Shown: piece by piece, positions 1 to 8,686 of the stretch
Numbering within the stretch: the stretch's first letter is position 1
Layout of the letters: every line of letters starts with the position of its first letter
Made by a program: the position numbers and the translations under genes
The notes under the pieces: generated by a model
Database searches by the model: none
Told to the model about the DNA's origin: nothing
The model's input: the letters and a program-made list of their open reading frames with translations, nothing else
Origin: Mumia sp050632745
GTDB taxonomy: Bacteria; Actinomycetota; Actinomycetes; Propionibacteriales; Nocardioidaceae
Direction of reading: 5' to 3'
Length of the DNA stretch: 64,000 nucleotides
NCBI RefSeq assembly: GCF_050632745.1
Contig: NZ_JBODSD010000001.1
Span: forward strand, 124,001-188,000

Positions 1-58
1 CGGCGTGGCGCAAACCCGCCATTACGCCCACCCAGTTCCGGACCGCCGGGTGCCGGGG

Positions 59-80
59 TTAAGTTAGGCCAGGCTTAACT
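59..80 (+). promoter_or_regulatory. IdeR/DtxR-like iron box upstream of efeU
   Basis: Positions 59-77 match the actinobacterial iron-box consensus TTAGGTTAGGCTAACCTAA at 14 of 19 bases by eye. Positions 62-80 form an imperfect dyad with perfect AGTTA/TAACT arms. It lies 20 nt before the efeU start, where an iron-loaded repressor would block transcription. That the following operon imports iron supports the call; the regulator itself is not in the window. Confidence 0.6.
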
Positions 81-99
81 CACGCACGAAGGGGATCCG

Positions 100-957
100 G
101 TGTTCGCGAACTACCTCATCGGCCTGCGCGAGGGGCTCGAGGCAGCGCTCGTCGTGAGCATCCTCGTCGCCTACCTCGTGAAGACCGAGCGGCGCCACCT
201 CCTGCCCCGGATCTGGATGGGGGTGGGCATCGCGGTCGTGATCAGCCTCGGCTTCGGCGCCCTCCTCACCTTCGGACCCCGCGGCCTGACGTTCGAGGCC
301 CAGGAGGCCATCGGCGGCGCGCTCAGCATCGTCGCCGTCGGTTTCGTCACCTGGATGGTCTTCTGGATGGCCGGTGCTGCGAAGGGGATCAGCGGCGAGC
401 TGCGCGGCAAGGTCGACGACGCGGCCGAGGGCGCGCGCTGGTCGCTCATCGTCGTGGCGCTGCTGGCCGTCGGGCGGGAGGGTCTCGAGACCGCGCTGTT
501 CCTCTGGGCGGCGACGCAGACCGCCACCGCCGACGGTCACACCGCGACCTGGGAGCCGCTGCTCGGAGCGGCGCTCGGGCTCGCGACCGCCGTCGTGCTC
601 GGCTACCTCTTCTACCGCGGCGCGATCCGGATCAACCTCAGCCGGTTCTTCCTCTGGACCGGCGCCTTCCTGATCGTGGTCGCCGCCGGGGTGCTGTCGT
701 ACGGCGTGCACGACCTCCAGGAAGCCGGGATCCTCCCCGGGCTGGGCAACGTCCTGTTCGACGTCTCCGACGTGATCGACCCGACGACCTGGTACGCCAC
801 CGTGCTCAAGGGCGTCTTCAACTTCTCACCCGCCACCACCGTGCTCGAGGGCCTGGCCTGGCTGCTGTACCTGGTGCCGACCATGACTCTCTTCCTGCTG
901 AAGATGCGCCGTCGCGACAAGCAGGACCGCTCTCCCGCGCAGCGCGTCGCTGCCTGA
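100..957 (+). CDS. efeU: EfeU/FTR1-type iron permease
   Basis: Integral membrane permease of the EfeUOB elemental/ferrous iron uptake system. The 285-residue protein has about seven hydrophobic segments and both hallmark REGLE motifs of the FTR1 family (GLREGLEAALV near residue 10 and GREGLETALF near residue 130), whose glutamates bind iron. The GTG start is preceded by a GAAGGGGA ribosome binding site. It is first in an efeU-efeO-efeB operon and sits directly behind an IdeR-like box, so iron repression is likely. Length and motif content are normal for the family. Confidence 0.95.
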   Translation: MFANYLIGLREGLEAALVVSILVAYLVKTERRHLLPRIWMGVGIAVVISLGFGALLTFGPRGLTFEAQEAIGGALSIVAVGFVTWMVFWMAGAAKGISGELRGKVDDAAEGARWSLIVVALLAVGREGLETALFLWAATQTATADGHTATWEPLLGAALGLATAVVLGYLFYRGAIRINLSRFFLWTGAFLIVVAAGVLSYGVHDLQEAGILPGLGNVLFDVSDVIDPTTWYATVLKGVFNFSPATTVLEGLAWLLYLVPTMTLFLLKMRRRDKQDRSPAQRVAA

Positions 958-992
958 CCCGACAACCTCCTGAACGAAAGTTGACCCGCTCC

Positions 993-2156
993 ATGCGTCG
1001 TACGACCCTCCCCGCCGTCGTCGGGCTCGTCGCCCTCACCGTCGGCGTGCTCGCCGGCTGCACCGAGAACCGTCCGGCCGACGCCGGAGACGAGCGCAGC
1101 CTCGAGGTGACCTCCACCGCCGACGGGTGCGAGGTCTCCGCCACCGAGGCGCCGGCGGGCAACCTGACCTTCAGCGTCCGCAACGACGGCTCGGACGTGA
1201 CGGAGTTCTACCTGCTGGCGTCCGACGGGCTGCGGATCGTCGGCGAGATCGAGAACATCGGCCCCGGGCTGACGCGGGACCTCGTCGTGACCGCCCCGGA
1301 GGGCGACTACGTGACCGCGTGCAAGCCGGGCATGAAGGGCGAGGGGATCCGCGCCGACTTCGCCGTGACCGCCTCCGACGAGGACGTCGAGGTGTCCGGC
1401 GACGACCAGGCGCTCGTCGACCAGGCCAACAAGAACTACGCGGCGTACGTGCAGGACCAGAGCGCGCAGCTGCTGGACCAGACGACCGAGTTCGTCGCGC
1501 TCTACAAGGCGGGCAAGGACGAGGAGGCGCGCGCGCTCTACCCGGTCGCCCGCCAGCACTGGGAGCGCATCGAGACCGTCGCTGAGTCCTTCGGCGACCT
1601 CGACCCCAAGATGGACGCGCGCGAGGCCGACCTCGAGCCGGACCAGAAGTGGACCGGCTGGCACCTGATCGAGAAGGATCTCTGGCCGGCTCGCGCCGAG
1701 GGCTACACGGCTCTCACGCCCGCCCAGCGCGCGACGTACGCCGACGACCTGCTCGCGAACACCCAGACCCTCGACGACCGCGTCCAGGACCTCACCTACA
1801 CCGTCGACCAGATCGCCAACGGCTCGCGCGGCCTGCTCGACGAGGTCGCGACCGGCAAGGTCACGGGCGAGGAGGAGTACTGGTCGCGCACCGACCTGTG
1901 GGACTTCCAGGCCAACGTCGACGGCGCCCGTGTCGCGTTCGAGGGTGTGCAGCCGATCGTCGAGAAGAACGACCCCGAGCTCGCCAAGCAGATCGCCGAG
2001 CGCTTCGCGGCGCTCCAGACGCTCCTCGACGAGCACCAGCAGGGTGACGGCTTCGTCACCTACGACCAGCTCACGACCGAGCAGGTCAAGGCGCTGTCCG
2101 ACGCCGTCAACGCGCTGAGCGAGCCGCTGTCCCGGCTCGCCGCGGCGACGGTCTGA
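993..2156 (+). CDS. efeO: EfeO, periplasmic lipoprotein of the EfeUOB iron uptake system
   Basis: A 387-residue exported lipoprotein. The N-terminus is a signal peptide ending in an LAGC lipobox. Next comes a cupredoxin-like domain (about residues 35-130) with conserved Cys residues, then an imelysin/M75 domain (about 140-385) carrying the HxxE iron-binding motif at His189 (HWERIE). EfeO is thought to capture iron and pass it to EfeU together with EfeB. ATG 993 is preferred because it gives a compact signal peptide; an in-frame TTG at 981 is an alternative. It lies 35 nt after efeU and 19 nt before efeB, consistent with one transcript. Confidence 0.92.
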   Translation: MRRTTLPAVVGLVALTVGVLAGCTENRPADAGDERSLEVTSTADGCEVSATEAPAGNLTFSVRNDGSDVTEFYLLASDGLRIVGEIENIGPGLTRDLVVTAPEGDYVTACKPGMKGEGIRADFAVTASDEDVEVSGDDQALVDQANKNYAAYVQDQSAQLLDQTTEFVALYKAGKDEEARALYPVARQHWERIETVAESFGDLDPKMDAREADLEPDQKWTGWHLIEKDLWPARAEGYTALTPAQRATYADDLLANTQTLDDRVQDLTYTVDQIANGSRGLLDEVATGKVTGEEEYWSRTDLWDFQANVDGARVAFEGVQPIVEKNDPELAKQIAERFAALQTLLDEHQQGDGFVTYDQLTTEQVKALSDAVNALSEPLSRLAAATV

Positions 2157-2175
2157 GGAGCGACGAGGGAGGGTC

Positions 2176-3435
2176 ATGAGCGAGCAACGTCGAGGGATCA
2201 GCCGTCGCGGGCTGATCGGCGGGGGCGCGGCGCTGGGCGTCGGCGCCGCCGCGGCCGGCTTCGGCGCGGGACGTGCGGTCGCCGACGAGGGCGTGCCGCC
2301 CAGCACCGGACCGAAGGCCTACGCGTTGTACGGCGCCCACCAGCCGGGCATCGTCACCCCCGTCCAGGACCGCCTCCACTTCGCTGCCTTCGACGTCACC
2401 ACCGACTCGCGCGCGGCCCTCGTCGACCTGCTGCGCGAGTGGACCGACGCCGCGGCCCGCATGATGCACGGCGACGGGGCCGGTCCGGCGGGTCCGACCT
2501 CCGGCGACTACGACGCCCCTCCCGACGACACCGGCGAGGCGATCGGTCTCCCGCCCTCGCGGCTGACCCTGACCTTCGGCTTCGGCGCGTCGCTCTTCGA
2601 CGACCGTTTCGGGCTGGCGGGCAGGCGTCCCGCCGCCCTCGCCGCGCTCCCGCACTTCCCCGGCGACAACCTCCGTGCGGAGCGCAGCGACGGCGACCTC
2701 TGCGTGCAGGCGTGCGCCGACGACCCCCAGGTCGCGGTGCACGCGATCCGCAACCTCGCCCGGATCGGGTTCGGGACCGTCGGACTGCGGTGGTCGCAGC
2801 TCGGCTTCGGCAAGACCTCGACCACGACCCGCGACGAGGAGACGCCGCGCAACCTGTTCGGGTTCAAGGACGGGACGATGAACGTCAAGTCCGAGGACCG
2901 CGCCGTGCTGGACGAGCACGTGTGGGTCGGGGACGACACGGACCAGGCCTGGATGACCGGCGGCAGCTACCTCGTCGCACGACGCATCAACATGACGATC
3001 GAGATCTGGGACCGCCAGCCGCTGCGCGAGCAGGAGCGCGTGATCGGTCGGACCAAGGCGGAGGGCGCTCCGTTGTCCGGAGGCGCCGAGCACGAACAGC
3101 CCGACTTCGAGCGGCCCGGACGGGAGGGCGAGCCGCTGGTCGACGCCGGGGCGCACGTGCGGATCGCGCACCCCGACCACAACGGCGGCGTCCGCATGCT
3201 GCGGCGTGGCTACAACTTCGTCGACGGCAGCACCGAGATCGGGCGGATGGACGCGGGCCTCTTCTTCCTCGCCTACGTCGTGGACCCGCGCACCCACTTC
3301 GTGCCGGTGCAGATGCGCCTGTCCACGCTGGACGGGATGCAGGAGTACGTGCAGCACACCGGGTCCGGGCTGTTCGCGATCCCGCCGGGCGTGCGCGAGG
3401 GCGAGTACGTCGGTCAGCACCTGTTCAGCGCGTGA
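2176..3435 (+). CDS. efeB: EfeB, Tat-exported DyP-type heme peroxidase
   Basis: A 419-residue dye-decolorising peroxidase, the third component of EfeUOB. The N-terminus has a twin-arginine signal (SRRGLIGGG, Arg10-Arg11) followed by a hydrophobic, Ala-rich segment, so the protein is folded with heme and exported by Tat. The DyP fingerprint GFKDGTMN includes the catalytic Asp232. His327 in the AHVR motif is the expected proximal heme ligand. EfeB is proposed to oxidise Fe(II), or to act on heme, at the cell surface. A GAGGGA ribosome binding site precedes the ATG. Confidence 0.95.
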   Translation: MSEQRRGISRRGLIGGGAALGVGAAAAGFGAGRAVADEGVPPSTGPKAYALYGAHQPGIVTPVQDRLHFAAFDVTTDSRAALVDLLREWTDAAARMMHGDGAGPAGPTSGDYDAPPDDTGEAIGLPPSRLTLTFGFGASLFDDRFGLAGRRPAALAALPHFPGDNLRAERSDGDLCVQACADDPQVAVHAIRNLARIGFGTVGLRWSQLGFGKTSTTTRDEETPRNLFGFKDGTMNVKSEDRAVLDEHVWVGDDTDQAWMTGGSYLVARRINMTIEIWDRQPLREQERVIGRTKAEGAPLSGGAEHEQPDFERPGREGEPLVDAGAHVRIAHPDHNGGVRMLRRGYNFVDGSTEIGRMDAGLFFLAYVVDPRTHFVPVQMRLSTLDGMQEYVQHTGSGLFAIPPGVREGEYVGQHLFSA

Positions 3436-3478
3436 GCAGCGCCGGGACGCGGTGCGCGCGCCCGCTAACGTCGACCCC

Positions 3479-4063
3479 GTGAACGCGTTGCCTCCGGTCC
3501 GACTCGCCACCGCCGCCGACCGCGAGCGGATTCTCGACACGCTGGTGACGGCGTTCGTCGCGGACCCCGTGCTCCGGTGGCTCTTCCCCGACGACGCCAC
3601 CTACCCCGCGTACGCCGAGGCGTTCTTCGGCCACCTCTTCGACAAGCGGATCGGGCGACGTGCGGTCTGGACGATCGACGGCGACTCCGTGGCCGTCTGG
3701 GAGCCGCCGTCGGAGGGTGCGCAGGAGGAGGCCGACGGCACCTGGGCGGACCGGTTCCCTGCCGAGGTGCGGGCGCGCGTCGACGCGTACGACCACGCGG
3801 TCCACGCCGCGCTGCCGCCCGGTCCCTTCTGGTACCTCGGCGTGCTCGGCACCCGTCCCGAGCACGCCGGCAAGCGCTGGGGCCGCGCTGTGATGGCGGC
3901 CGGCCTGCGGCGTGCCGCCGAGGACGGTCTGCCCTCGGTGCTCGAGACCAGCAACCGCGGCAACGTCGACCTCTACCGCCGTGCGGGGTGGGAGGTCGTC
4001 GGCGAGCTGACCGAGCCGGTGCCGACGTGGATCATGCGCCAGGAGCCCGCACCGCGGACCTGA
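3479..4063 (+). CDS. GNAT family N-acetyltransferase
   Basis: A 194-residue protein with an N-terminal GNAT start (PPVRLATAADRERIL) and the acetyl-CoA-binding region near GTRPEHAGKRWGRAVM, followed by LETSNRGNVDLYRRAGWEVVG, the usual C-terminal beta-bulge strand. The substrate cannot be told. The GTG start is chosen because a TAACGT -10 element ends 7 nt upstream, suggesting a leaderless mRNA separate from the efe operon. The same frame is open further upstream, but that part overlaps efeB and is not plausible coding. Confidence 0.85.
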   Translation: MNALPPVRLATAADRERILDTLVTAFVADPVLRWLFPDDATYPAYAEAFFGHLFDKRIGRRAVWTIDGDSVAVWEPPSEGAQEEADGTWADRFPAEVRARVDAYDHAVHAALPPGPFWYLGVLGTRPEHAGKRWGRAVMAAGLRRAAEDGLPSVLETSNRGNVDLYRRAGWEVVGELTEPVPTWIMRQEPAPRT

Positions 4064-4133
4064 TGCCCGAGTTCGGGGAGTCGCCTCCTGCCGACCGGCG
4101 CAGCCGTCCCCGCAGTGGCACGATGGCCACACC

Positions 4134-4895
4134 ATGAGCAAGCACATGCGTCCGATCGGGGTCGACATCGGCGGGAGCGGCATCAAGGGAGCCCCCGTCG
4201 ACCTGAAGAAGGGCGAGTTCGCCGAGGACCGGCTGCGGCTCGAGACGCCGAAGGAGTCGACGCCCGACGCTGTCGCGGAGGTGGTCGCGGAGATCGTCGA
4301 GCACTTCGCCGGCGGCGACCACAAGATCCCGGTCGGCATCACCGTCCCGGCCGTGGTGACGCGAGGGCTGGTCCGTACGGCGGCGAACATCGACCGCAGC
4401 TGGATCGGCACCGACGCCGTACGCCTTCTCTCCGAGCGCCTGCAACGCCCGGTCGTCGTCACGAACGACGCCGACGCCGCCGGGATCGGCGAGCTGGAGT
4501 TCGGCGCGGGACGCGGCACGTCCGGCCTGGTCATCATGACGACGCTCGGCACCGGGATCGGGACGGCCCTCATCAACGACGGGGAGCTCGTGCCCAACAG
4601 CGAGCTCGGGCACCTGCGCATCGACGGCGAGGACGTGGAGAAGTCGACCTCCTCGGCAGCGCGCGAGAACGAGGACCTGTCCTGGGAGGAGTGGGCCGAA
4701 CGCCTCCAGCGCTACTACGCACGGCTGGAGGACCTGCTCTGGCCCGACCTGTTCGTGGTCGGCGGCGGCGTCGCCAAGCACGCCGACAAGTACCTGCCGC
4801 TGCTGCACCTGCGCGCCCCGATCGTCGCCGCCCGGCTCGGCAACGACGCCGGCATCATCGGCGCCGCCCTGCTGGCCTCGCGCGCACACTCCTGA
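4134..4895 (+). CDS. ppgK: Polyphosphate glucokinase (ROK family)
   Basis: Phosphorylates glucose using inorganic polyphosphate (often also ATP), feeding glycolysis in the cytoplasm. The 253-residue length is typical of actinobacterial PpgK. The N-terminal phosphate-binding motif GVDIGGSGIKGA, the catalytic Asp region (VVVTNDADAAGIGE) and the ROK segment TTLGTGIGTALI are all present. The C-terminal VVGGGVAKHADKY motif also matches. It is transcribed alone and faces the convergent DUF421 gene, whose stop is only a few bases away. Confidence 0.93.
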   Translation: MSKHMRPIGVDIGGSGIKGAPVDLKKGEFAEDRLRLETPKESTPDAVAEVVAEIVEHFAGGDHKIPVGITVPAVVTRGLVRTAANIDRSWIGTDAVRLLSERLQRPVVVTNDADAAGIGELEFGAGRGTSGLVIMTTLGTGIGTALINDGELVPNSELGHLRIDGEDVEKSTSSAARENEDLSWEEWAERLQRYYARLEDLLWPDLFVVGGGVAKHADKYLPLLHLRAPIVAARLGNDAGIIGAALLASRAHS

Positions 4896-4901
4896 CGCAG
4901 G

Positions 4902-5390
4902 TCAGGTCGCCTGCAGCCCGCCCTCAGCGGCTCCGTCGGCGTCCTCGTCGGTCTCGTAGGTGAAGAACGAGATCCGGCCGTCGATCTCGAGGACGGCGAT
5001 CTCCACGTCGGACAGGCGGCGCACCCCTTGCTCCCGGGCCGAGATCACCAGGTCGTCGAGCGCGAGCCGCTGGTCCTTGAGCACCTTCATGCGGGGCTCG
5101 CCGTCGCGCATCACCACCACCGGCGACCCCTTGATGAAGCGCAGCCGGTCGGGGAAGCGCCAGGACAGCCACGACAGCGCCACCGTCAGGAGCGTGAACG
5201 TGCCGACCGCGAGCACCGCGCCGGTGATCGAGGAGTCCTGCTGCGTGACGGCACCCTGGACGAGGTCGCCCATCACGATGAACAGCACGAGCTCGAACGT
5301 GCTCAGCTCCCCGAGGGTGGAGCGCCCCACGGCTCGGGTGATGAGCCACAGGAAGACGAAGACGATGATCGCGCGGACGACGATCTCCAT
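4902..5390 (-). CDS. DUF421 (YetF-like) membrane protein
   Basis: A 162-residue protein with two or three N-terminal transmembrane helices (residues about 4-22 and 55-80) and a cytoplasmic C-terminal domain. The string ITRAVGRSTLGELSTFELVLFIVMG is characteristic of the DUF421/YetF family. In Bacillus, relatives are linked to spore envelope functions, but the biochemical role is unknown. It lies 45 nt downstream of the membrane protein gene at 5436-5957 and probably shares its transcript. Confidence 0.85.
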   Translation of the reverse strand: MEIVVRAIIVFVFLWLITRAVGRSTLGELSTFELVLFIVMGDLVQGAVTQQDSSITGAVLAVGTFTLLTVALSWLSWRFPDRLRFIKGSPVVVMRDGEPRMKVLKDQRLALDDLVISAREQGVRRLSDVEIAVLEIDGRISFFTYETDEDADGAAEGGLQAT

Positions 5391-5435
5391 CGTCGGCCTC
5401 CCTTCTGCGGTGGTCGGTGCGTCCCGTGCCCGGAC

Positions 5436-5957
5436 TCAGGGCAGGAGCGTCGTCCTGATCTCGGTCTCGGCCACCCGGTCCCCGCCGTCGGCGACGAAGA
5501 CCTTCGCCTGCTCGCCCTCCTGGCTGGACGGCTGGACGTAGACGTCGAAGTCGACGCGGACCTCGGTGGCCCCGGGCTCCGCGGCGATGGTCAGGTACAG
5601 GTACGTGCCGTCGGTGCTGGTGTCGCTCGGGTCGGGGAAGATCCCCTGGTGCTCGAAGATCTTCATGTACTCCTGCGAGATCCCGACCACGACCTCCTCG
5701 CCGACGCCGTCGGGGTTCGACACGGTGATCGACAGGGGCGTGTCGAGCCCGGCGCGTGCGAGCCGCGGGTAGTCGACCGTGAGGGTGAAGCCGCCGCCCT
5801 CCGCGGTCGTGGTGAGGTTGCGGACGCCGAGCAGACCGACCGCTCCGGCGACGACGAAGAGGAACAGCGCGAAGAGGGTGAGGCGGGTCGTCCACCGCGC
5901 GGTGCCGGTGACGGTGCCCTCGGGAACGTCGTCGTACGTCGTCGTCACGGCACACAT
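5436..5957 (-). CDS. Single-pass membrane protein of unknown function
   Basis: A 173-residue protein with a short cytoplasmic N-terminus, one transmembrane helix (about residues 27-46) and an extracellular domain rich in beta-strand-like segments (GGFTLTVDYPRLARAGLDTPLSITV and later DVYVQPSSQEGEQAKVFV). The pattern resembles an immunoglobulin-like fold, but I recognise no family. Another in-frame start is the GTG three codons in. It leads a two-gene unit with the DUF421 gene. Confidence 0.7.
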   Translation of the reverse strand: MCAVTTTYDDVPEGTVTGTARWTTRLTLFALFLFVVAGAVGLLGVRNLTTTAEGGGFTLTVDYPRLARAGLDTPLSITVSNPDGVGEEVVVGISQEYMKIFEHQGIFPDPSDTSTDGTYLYLTIAAEPGATEVRVDFDVYVQPSSQEGEQAKVFVADGGDRVAETEIRTTLLP

Positions 5958-6019
5958 CCTGCCGGTCCGGCGGGCCGACGTCCGACAGCGCGCCGCGCGG
6001 GTCGCACTACGGTGGAGAC

Positions 6020-7030
6020 ATGGACTTCCGTTACCTCGGCAACAGCGGGCTGAAGATCAGCGAGATCGCGTACGGCAACTGGCTCACCCACGGCTCCCAG
6101 GTGGAGGCCGACGTCGCGCAGGCGTGCGTACGCCGGGCGCTCGACGAGGGCATCACCACCTTCGACACCGCCGACGCCTACGCCAACACCGTCGCGGAGC
6201 AGGTGCTCGGAGAGGCGCTGGCGGGCGAGCGCCGCGAGTCGCTGGAGATCTTCACCAAGGTCTACTGGCCGACCGGGCCGCGCGGCCACAACGACTCCGG
6301 ACTCTCGCGCAAGCACATCCGCGAGTCGATCGACGCGTCGCTGCGTCGGCTGCGCACCGACTACGTCGACCTCTACCAGGCGCACCGCTTCGACACGGAG
6401 ACGCCGCTGGAGGAGACGATGCTCGCCTTCGCCGACCTCGTGCGCGCGGGCAAGGTGCTGTACGTCGGCGTCTCGGAGTGGACCGCCGAGCAGATCCGCG
6501 CCGGCCACGCGCTCGCGCAGGAGCTGAAGGTCCCGCTGATCTCCAGCCAGCCGCAGTACTCGATGCTCTGGCGCGTGATCGAGGCCGAGGTCGTGCCGAC
6601 CAGCGAGGAGCTCGGCATCAGCCAGATCGTCTGGTCGCCGATCGCGCAGGGCGTGCTGACGGGCAAGTACAAGCCGGGCCAGGCGGCACCCGAGGGGTCG
6701 CGGGCGACGGACACCAAGGGCGGCGCGGACATGGTGGCGCGGTTCCTCGACGACGACGTGCTGGAGAGGGTCCAGCGCCTCGAGCCGATCGCCGCGGACC
6801 TCGGCCTCTCGATGGCCCAGCTCGCGGTGGCCTGGGTGCTGCAGAACCCGAACGTCGCCGCGGCGATCATCGGCGCCTCGCGGCCGGAGCAGGTCACCGA
6901 CAACGTGAAGGCGAGCGGCGTACGCCTCGAGGCCGACGTCCTGAAGGCGATCGACGACGCGCTCGGCGACGTCGTGGTCCGGGACCCGGCGATGACCGCG
7001 CAGAGCGCGCCGGCGAAGCGTCCGAGCTGA
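6020..7030 (+). CDS. Aldo/keto reductase (Kv-beta/YghZ-like)
   Basis: A 336-residue NADPH-dependent oxidoreductase with a TIM barrel fold. It shows the AKR tetrad context: Asp and Tyr in TFDTADAYANT, Lys in IFTKVYW and His in LYQAHRFD. The C-terminal GASRPEQVTDNV loop binds the NADPH phosphate. The closest recognisable group is the Kv-beta/YghZ-like AKRs, which reduce aldehydes; the natural substrate is unknown. TACGGT (6008-6013) ends 6 nt before the ATG, consistent with a leaderless transcript. The next gene follows after 14 nt. Confidence 0.92.
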   Translation: MDFRYLGNSGLKISEIAYGNWLTHGSQVEADVAQACVRRALDEGITTFDTADAYANTVAEQVLGEALAGERRESLEIFTKVYWPTGPRGHNDSGLSRKHIRESIDASLRRLRTDYVDLYQAHRFDTETPLEETMLAFADLVRAGKVLYVGVSEWTAEQIRAGHALAQELKVPLISSQPQYSMLWRVIEAEVVPTSEELGISQIVWSPIAQGVLTGKYKPGQAAPEGSRATDTKGGADMVARFLDDDVLERVQRLEPIAADLGLSMAQLAVAWVLQNPNVAAAIIGASRPEQVTDNVKASGVRLEADVLKAIDDALGDVVVRDPAMTAQSAPAKRPS

Positions 7031-7044
7031 CGGAAGGGGAGACG

Positions 7045-7473
7045 ATGGGCACGTTGGGGGAGACCGGACCGCACCGGCGGCTCATGCAGCTCTCGGCCGA
7101 CGAGTGCTGGGAGCTGCTCGGCAGCCAGGAGGTCGGGCGGGTCGGGTTCGTGGCCGAGGGGGCGCCGCAGATCTTCCCGGTCAACTTCATGGTCCACGAG
7201 GGGCGGATCCTCTTCCGGACCACCCCGTACGGCGCGGTGGCGCAGGCGGTCACCGGCACGCCGATCGCCTTCGAGGTCGACACGATCGACGCGTCCAGCC
7301 AGACGGGATGGTCGGTCCTGCTCACGGGCGAGGGGCAGCACGAGACCGATCCGAAGGTGCTCGCCGACCTCTGGGGACCCGACCGGGCGACGCCGTGGGC
7401 CGACGGCAGCCGCGTGCTCTGGATCTCGCTGACGCCGACGGTGGTCAGCGGGCGCCGGATCGCCTGGGTGTGA
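7045..7473 (+). CDS. Pyridoxamine 5'-phosphate oxidase family flavin-binding protein
   Basis: A 142-residue split-barrel protein. It starts with MQLSADECWELLGSQEVGRVGFV and continues with FPVNFMVHEGRILFRTT, the signature of small actinobacterial PNPOx-like proteins that bind FMN or F420. Such proteins reduce diverse substrates or act in stress responses; the substrate here is not evident. The ATG follows a GGAAGGGGA ribosome binding site, 14 nt after the aldo/keto reductase, so the two are likely co-transcribed. The open frame extends far upstream, but only this part reads like a real protein. Confidence 0.88.
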   Translation: MGTLGETGPHRRLMQLSADECWELLGSQEVGRVGFVAEGAPQIFPVNFMVHEGRILFRTTPYGAVAQAVTGTPIAFEVDTIDASSQTGWSVLLTGEGQHETDPKVLADLWGPDRATPWADGSRVLWISLTPTVVSGRRIAWV

Positions 7474-7516
7474 CCCGGAGCGCACGGCGGCGTGCGCGAC
7501 GCGGCATGATCTCGCC

Positions 7517-8686
7517 ATGAGCCCGCAGGTCAGCGCCGAAGAGTTCGCAGACGTCCTCGAGCAGGTACGCCGGTTCGTGCGCAAGGAGGTCGTGCCGCGC
7601 GAGCGCGAGATCGCCGACGCCGACGAGATCCCCGACGACCTGCGCGCGGCGGCGCGCGGGATGGGCCTGTTCGGCTACGCCATCGACCAGGAGTGGGGCG
7701 GTCTCGGCCTGGACCTCGTCCAGGAGGTCGAGCTCGCGATGGAGCTCGGCTACACGACGCTGGCGTTCCGCTCGATGTTCGGGACCAACAACGGCATCGC
7801 CGGGCAGGTCCTGGTGAACTTCGGCACCGACACCCAGAAGGCGACCTGGCTCGAGCGGATCGCGAGCGGGGACGTCGTCGCGTCCTTCGCGCTCACCGAG
7901 TCCGGTGCCGGCTCCAACCCAGCCGGCCTGCGCACGAGGGCGGTCCGCACCTCCGACGGGTGGGCGATCTCCGGAGAGAAGCGGTTCATCACCAACGCCC
8001 CGCTCGCCGACCTGTTCATGGTGTTCGCCCGCGTGGCCGACGACGGCGGTGACGATGGGTCCCAGATCGCGGTGTTCCTCGTGCCCGGGGACGCCGCCGG
8101 ACTCACGGTGGGCCCGCACGACCGCAAGATGGGCCAGGAGGGTGCGTGGACGGCGGACGTCCACCTGGACGACGTCCGGGTCTCGGACGACGCGCTGGTC
8201 GGCGGAGCGGTCGAGGTCGGCTACCGCGCCGCGATGACCTCGCTCGCGAAGGGGAGGGTCCACATCGCCGCGCTGGCCGTCGGGCAGGCGCAGCGGGCGC
8301 TCGACGAGTCCGTCGCCTACGCGGCGACGGCGACCCAGGGCGGGACGCCGATCGGGGACTTCCAGCTCGTGCAGGCGATGCTGGCCGACCAGCAGGTCGG
8401 TGTGCTCGCGGGGCGGAGCCTCGTCCGCGACACCGCAGCGCGGTGGGTCTCCGGGGAGGACCGGCGCCTGGGTCCCTCGGCGGCGAAGCTGTTCTGCACC
8501 GAGATGGCCGGCCGGGTCGCCGACCTCGCCGTCCAGGTCCACGGCGGGTCCGGCTACATGCGGGAGTCGACGGTCGAGCGGATCTACCGCGACGTGCGTC
8601 TGCTGCGCCTGTACGAGGGCACCAGCGAGATCCAGCGGCTCATCATCGGGTCGAACCTGCTGCGGCAGCAGCGGCGCGACGGCTGA
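7517..8686 (+). CDS. Acyl-CoA dehydrogenase
   Basis: A 389-residue FAD-dependent dehydrogenase that introduces the alpha-beta double bond into acyl-CoA thioesters. The N-terminal helical domain, the ALTESGAGSNPAGLRTRA flavin/substrate motif (near residue 130), the KRFITNAPLADLFMVFAR segment and the C-terminal QVHGGSGYMRESTVERIYRDVRLLRLYEGTSE-type region are all present. The Glu in YEGTSEIQ fits the family's catalytic position. Chain-length specificity cannot be inferred. CATGAT ends 6 nt before the ATG, a weaker leaderless-type -10. Confidence 0.93.
   Translation: MSPQVSAEEFADVLEQVRRFVRKEVVPREREIADADEIPDDLRAAARGMGLFGYAIDQEWGGLGLDLVQEVELAMELGYTTLAFRSMFGTNNGIAGQVLVNFGTDTQKATWLERIASGDVVASFALTESGAGSNPAGLRTRAVRTSDGWAISGEKRFITNAPLADLFMVFARVADDGGDDGSQIAVFLVPGDAAGLTVGPHDRKMGQEGAWTADVHLDDVRVSDDALVGGAVEVGYRAAMTSLAKGRVHIAALAVGQAQRALDESVAYAATATQGGTPIGDFQLVQAMLADQQVGVLAGRSLVRDTAARWVSGEDRRLGPSAAKLFCTEMAGRVADLAVQVHGGSGYMRESTVERIYRDVRLLRLYEGTSEIQRLIIGSNLLRQQRRDG

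Noticed and set aside
1..58. End of an upstream gene at the window start
   Set aside because: No convincing coding frame or stop can be placed in the first 58 bases; I treat it as promoter-proximal intergenic sequence.
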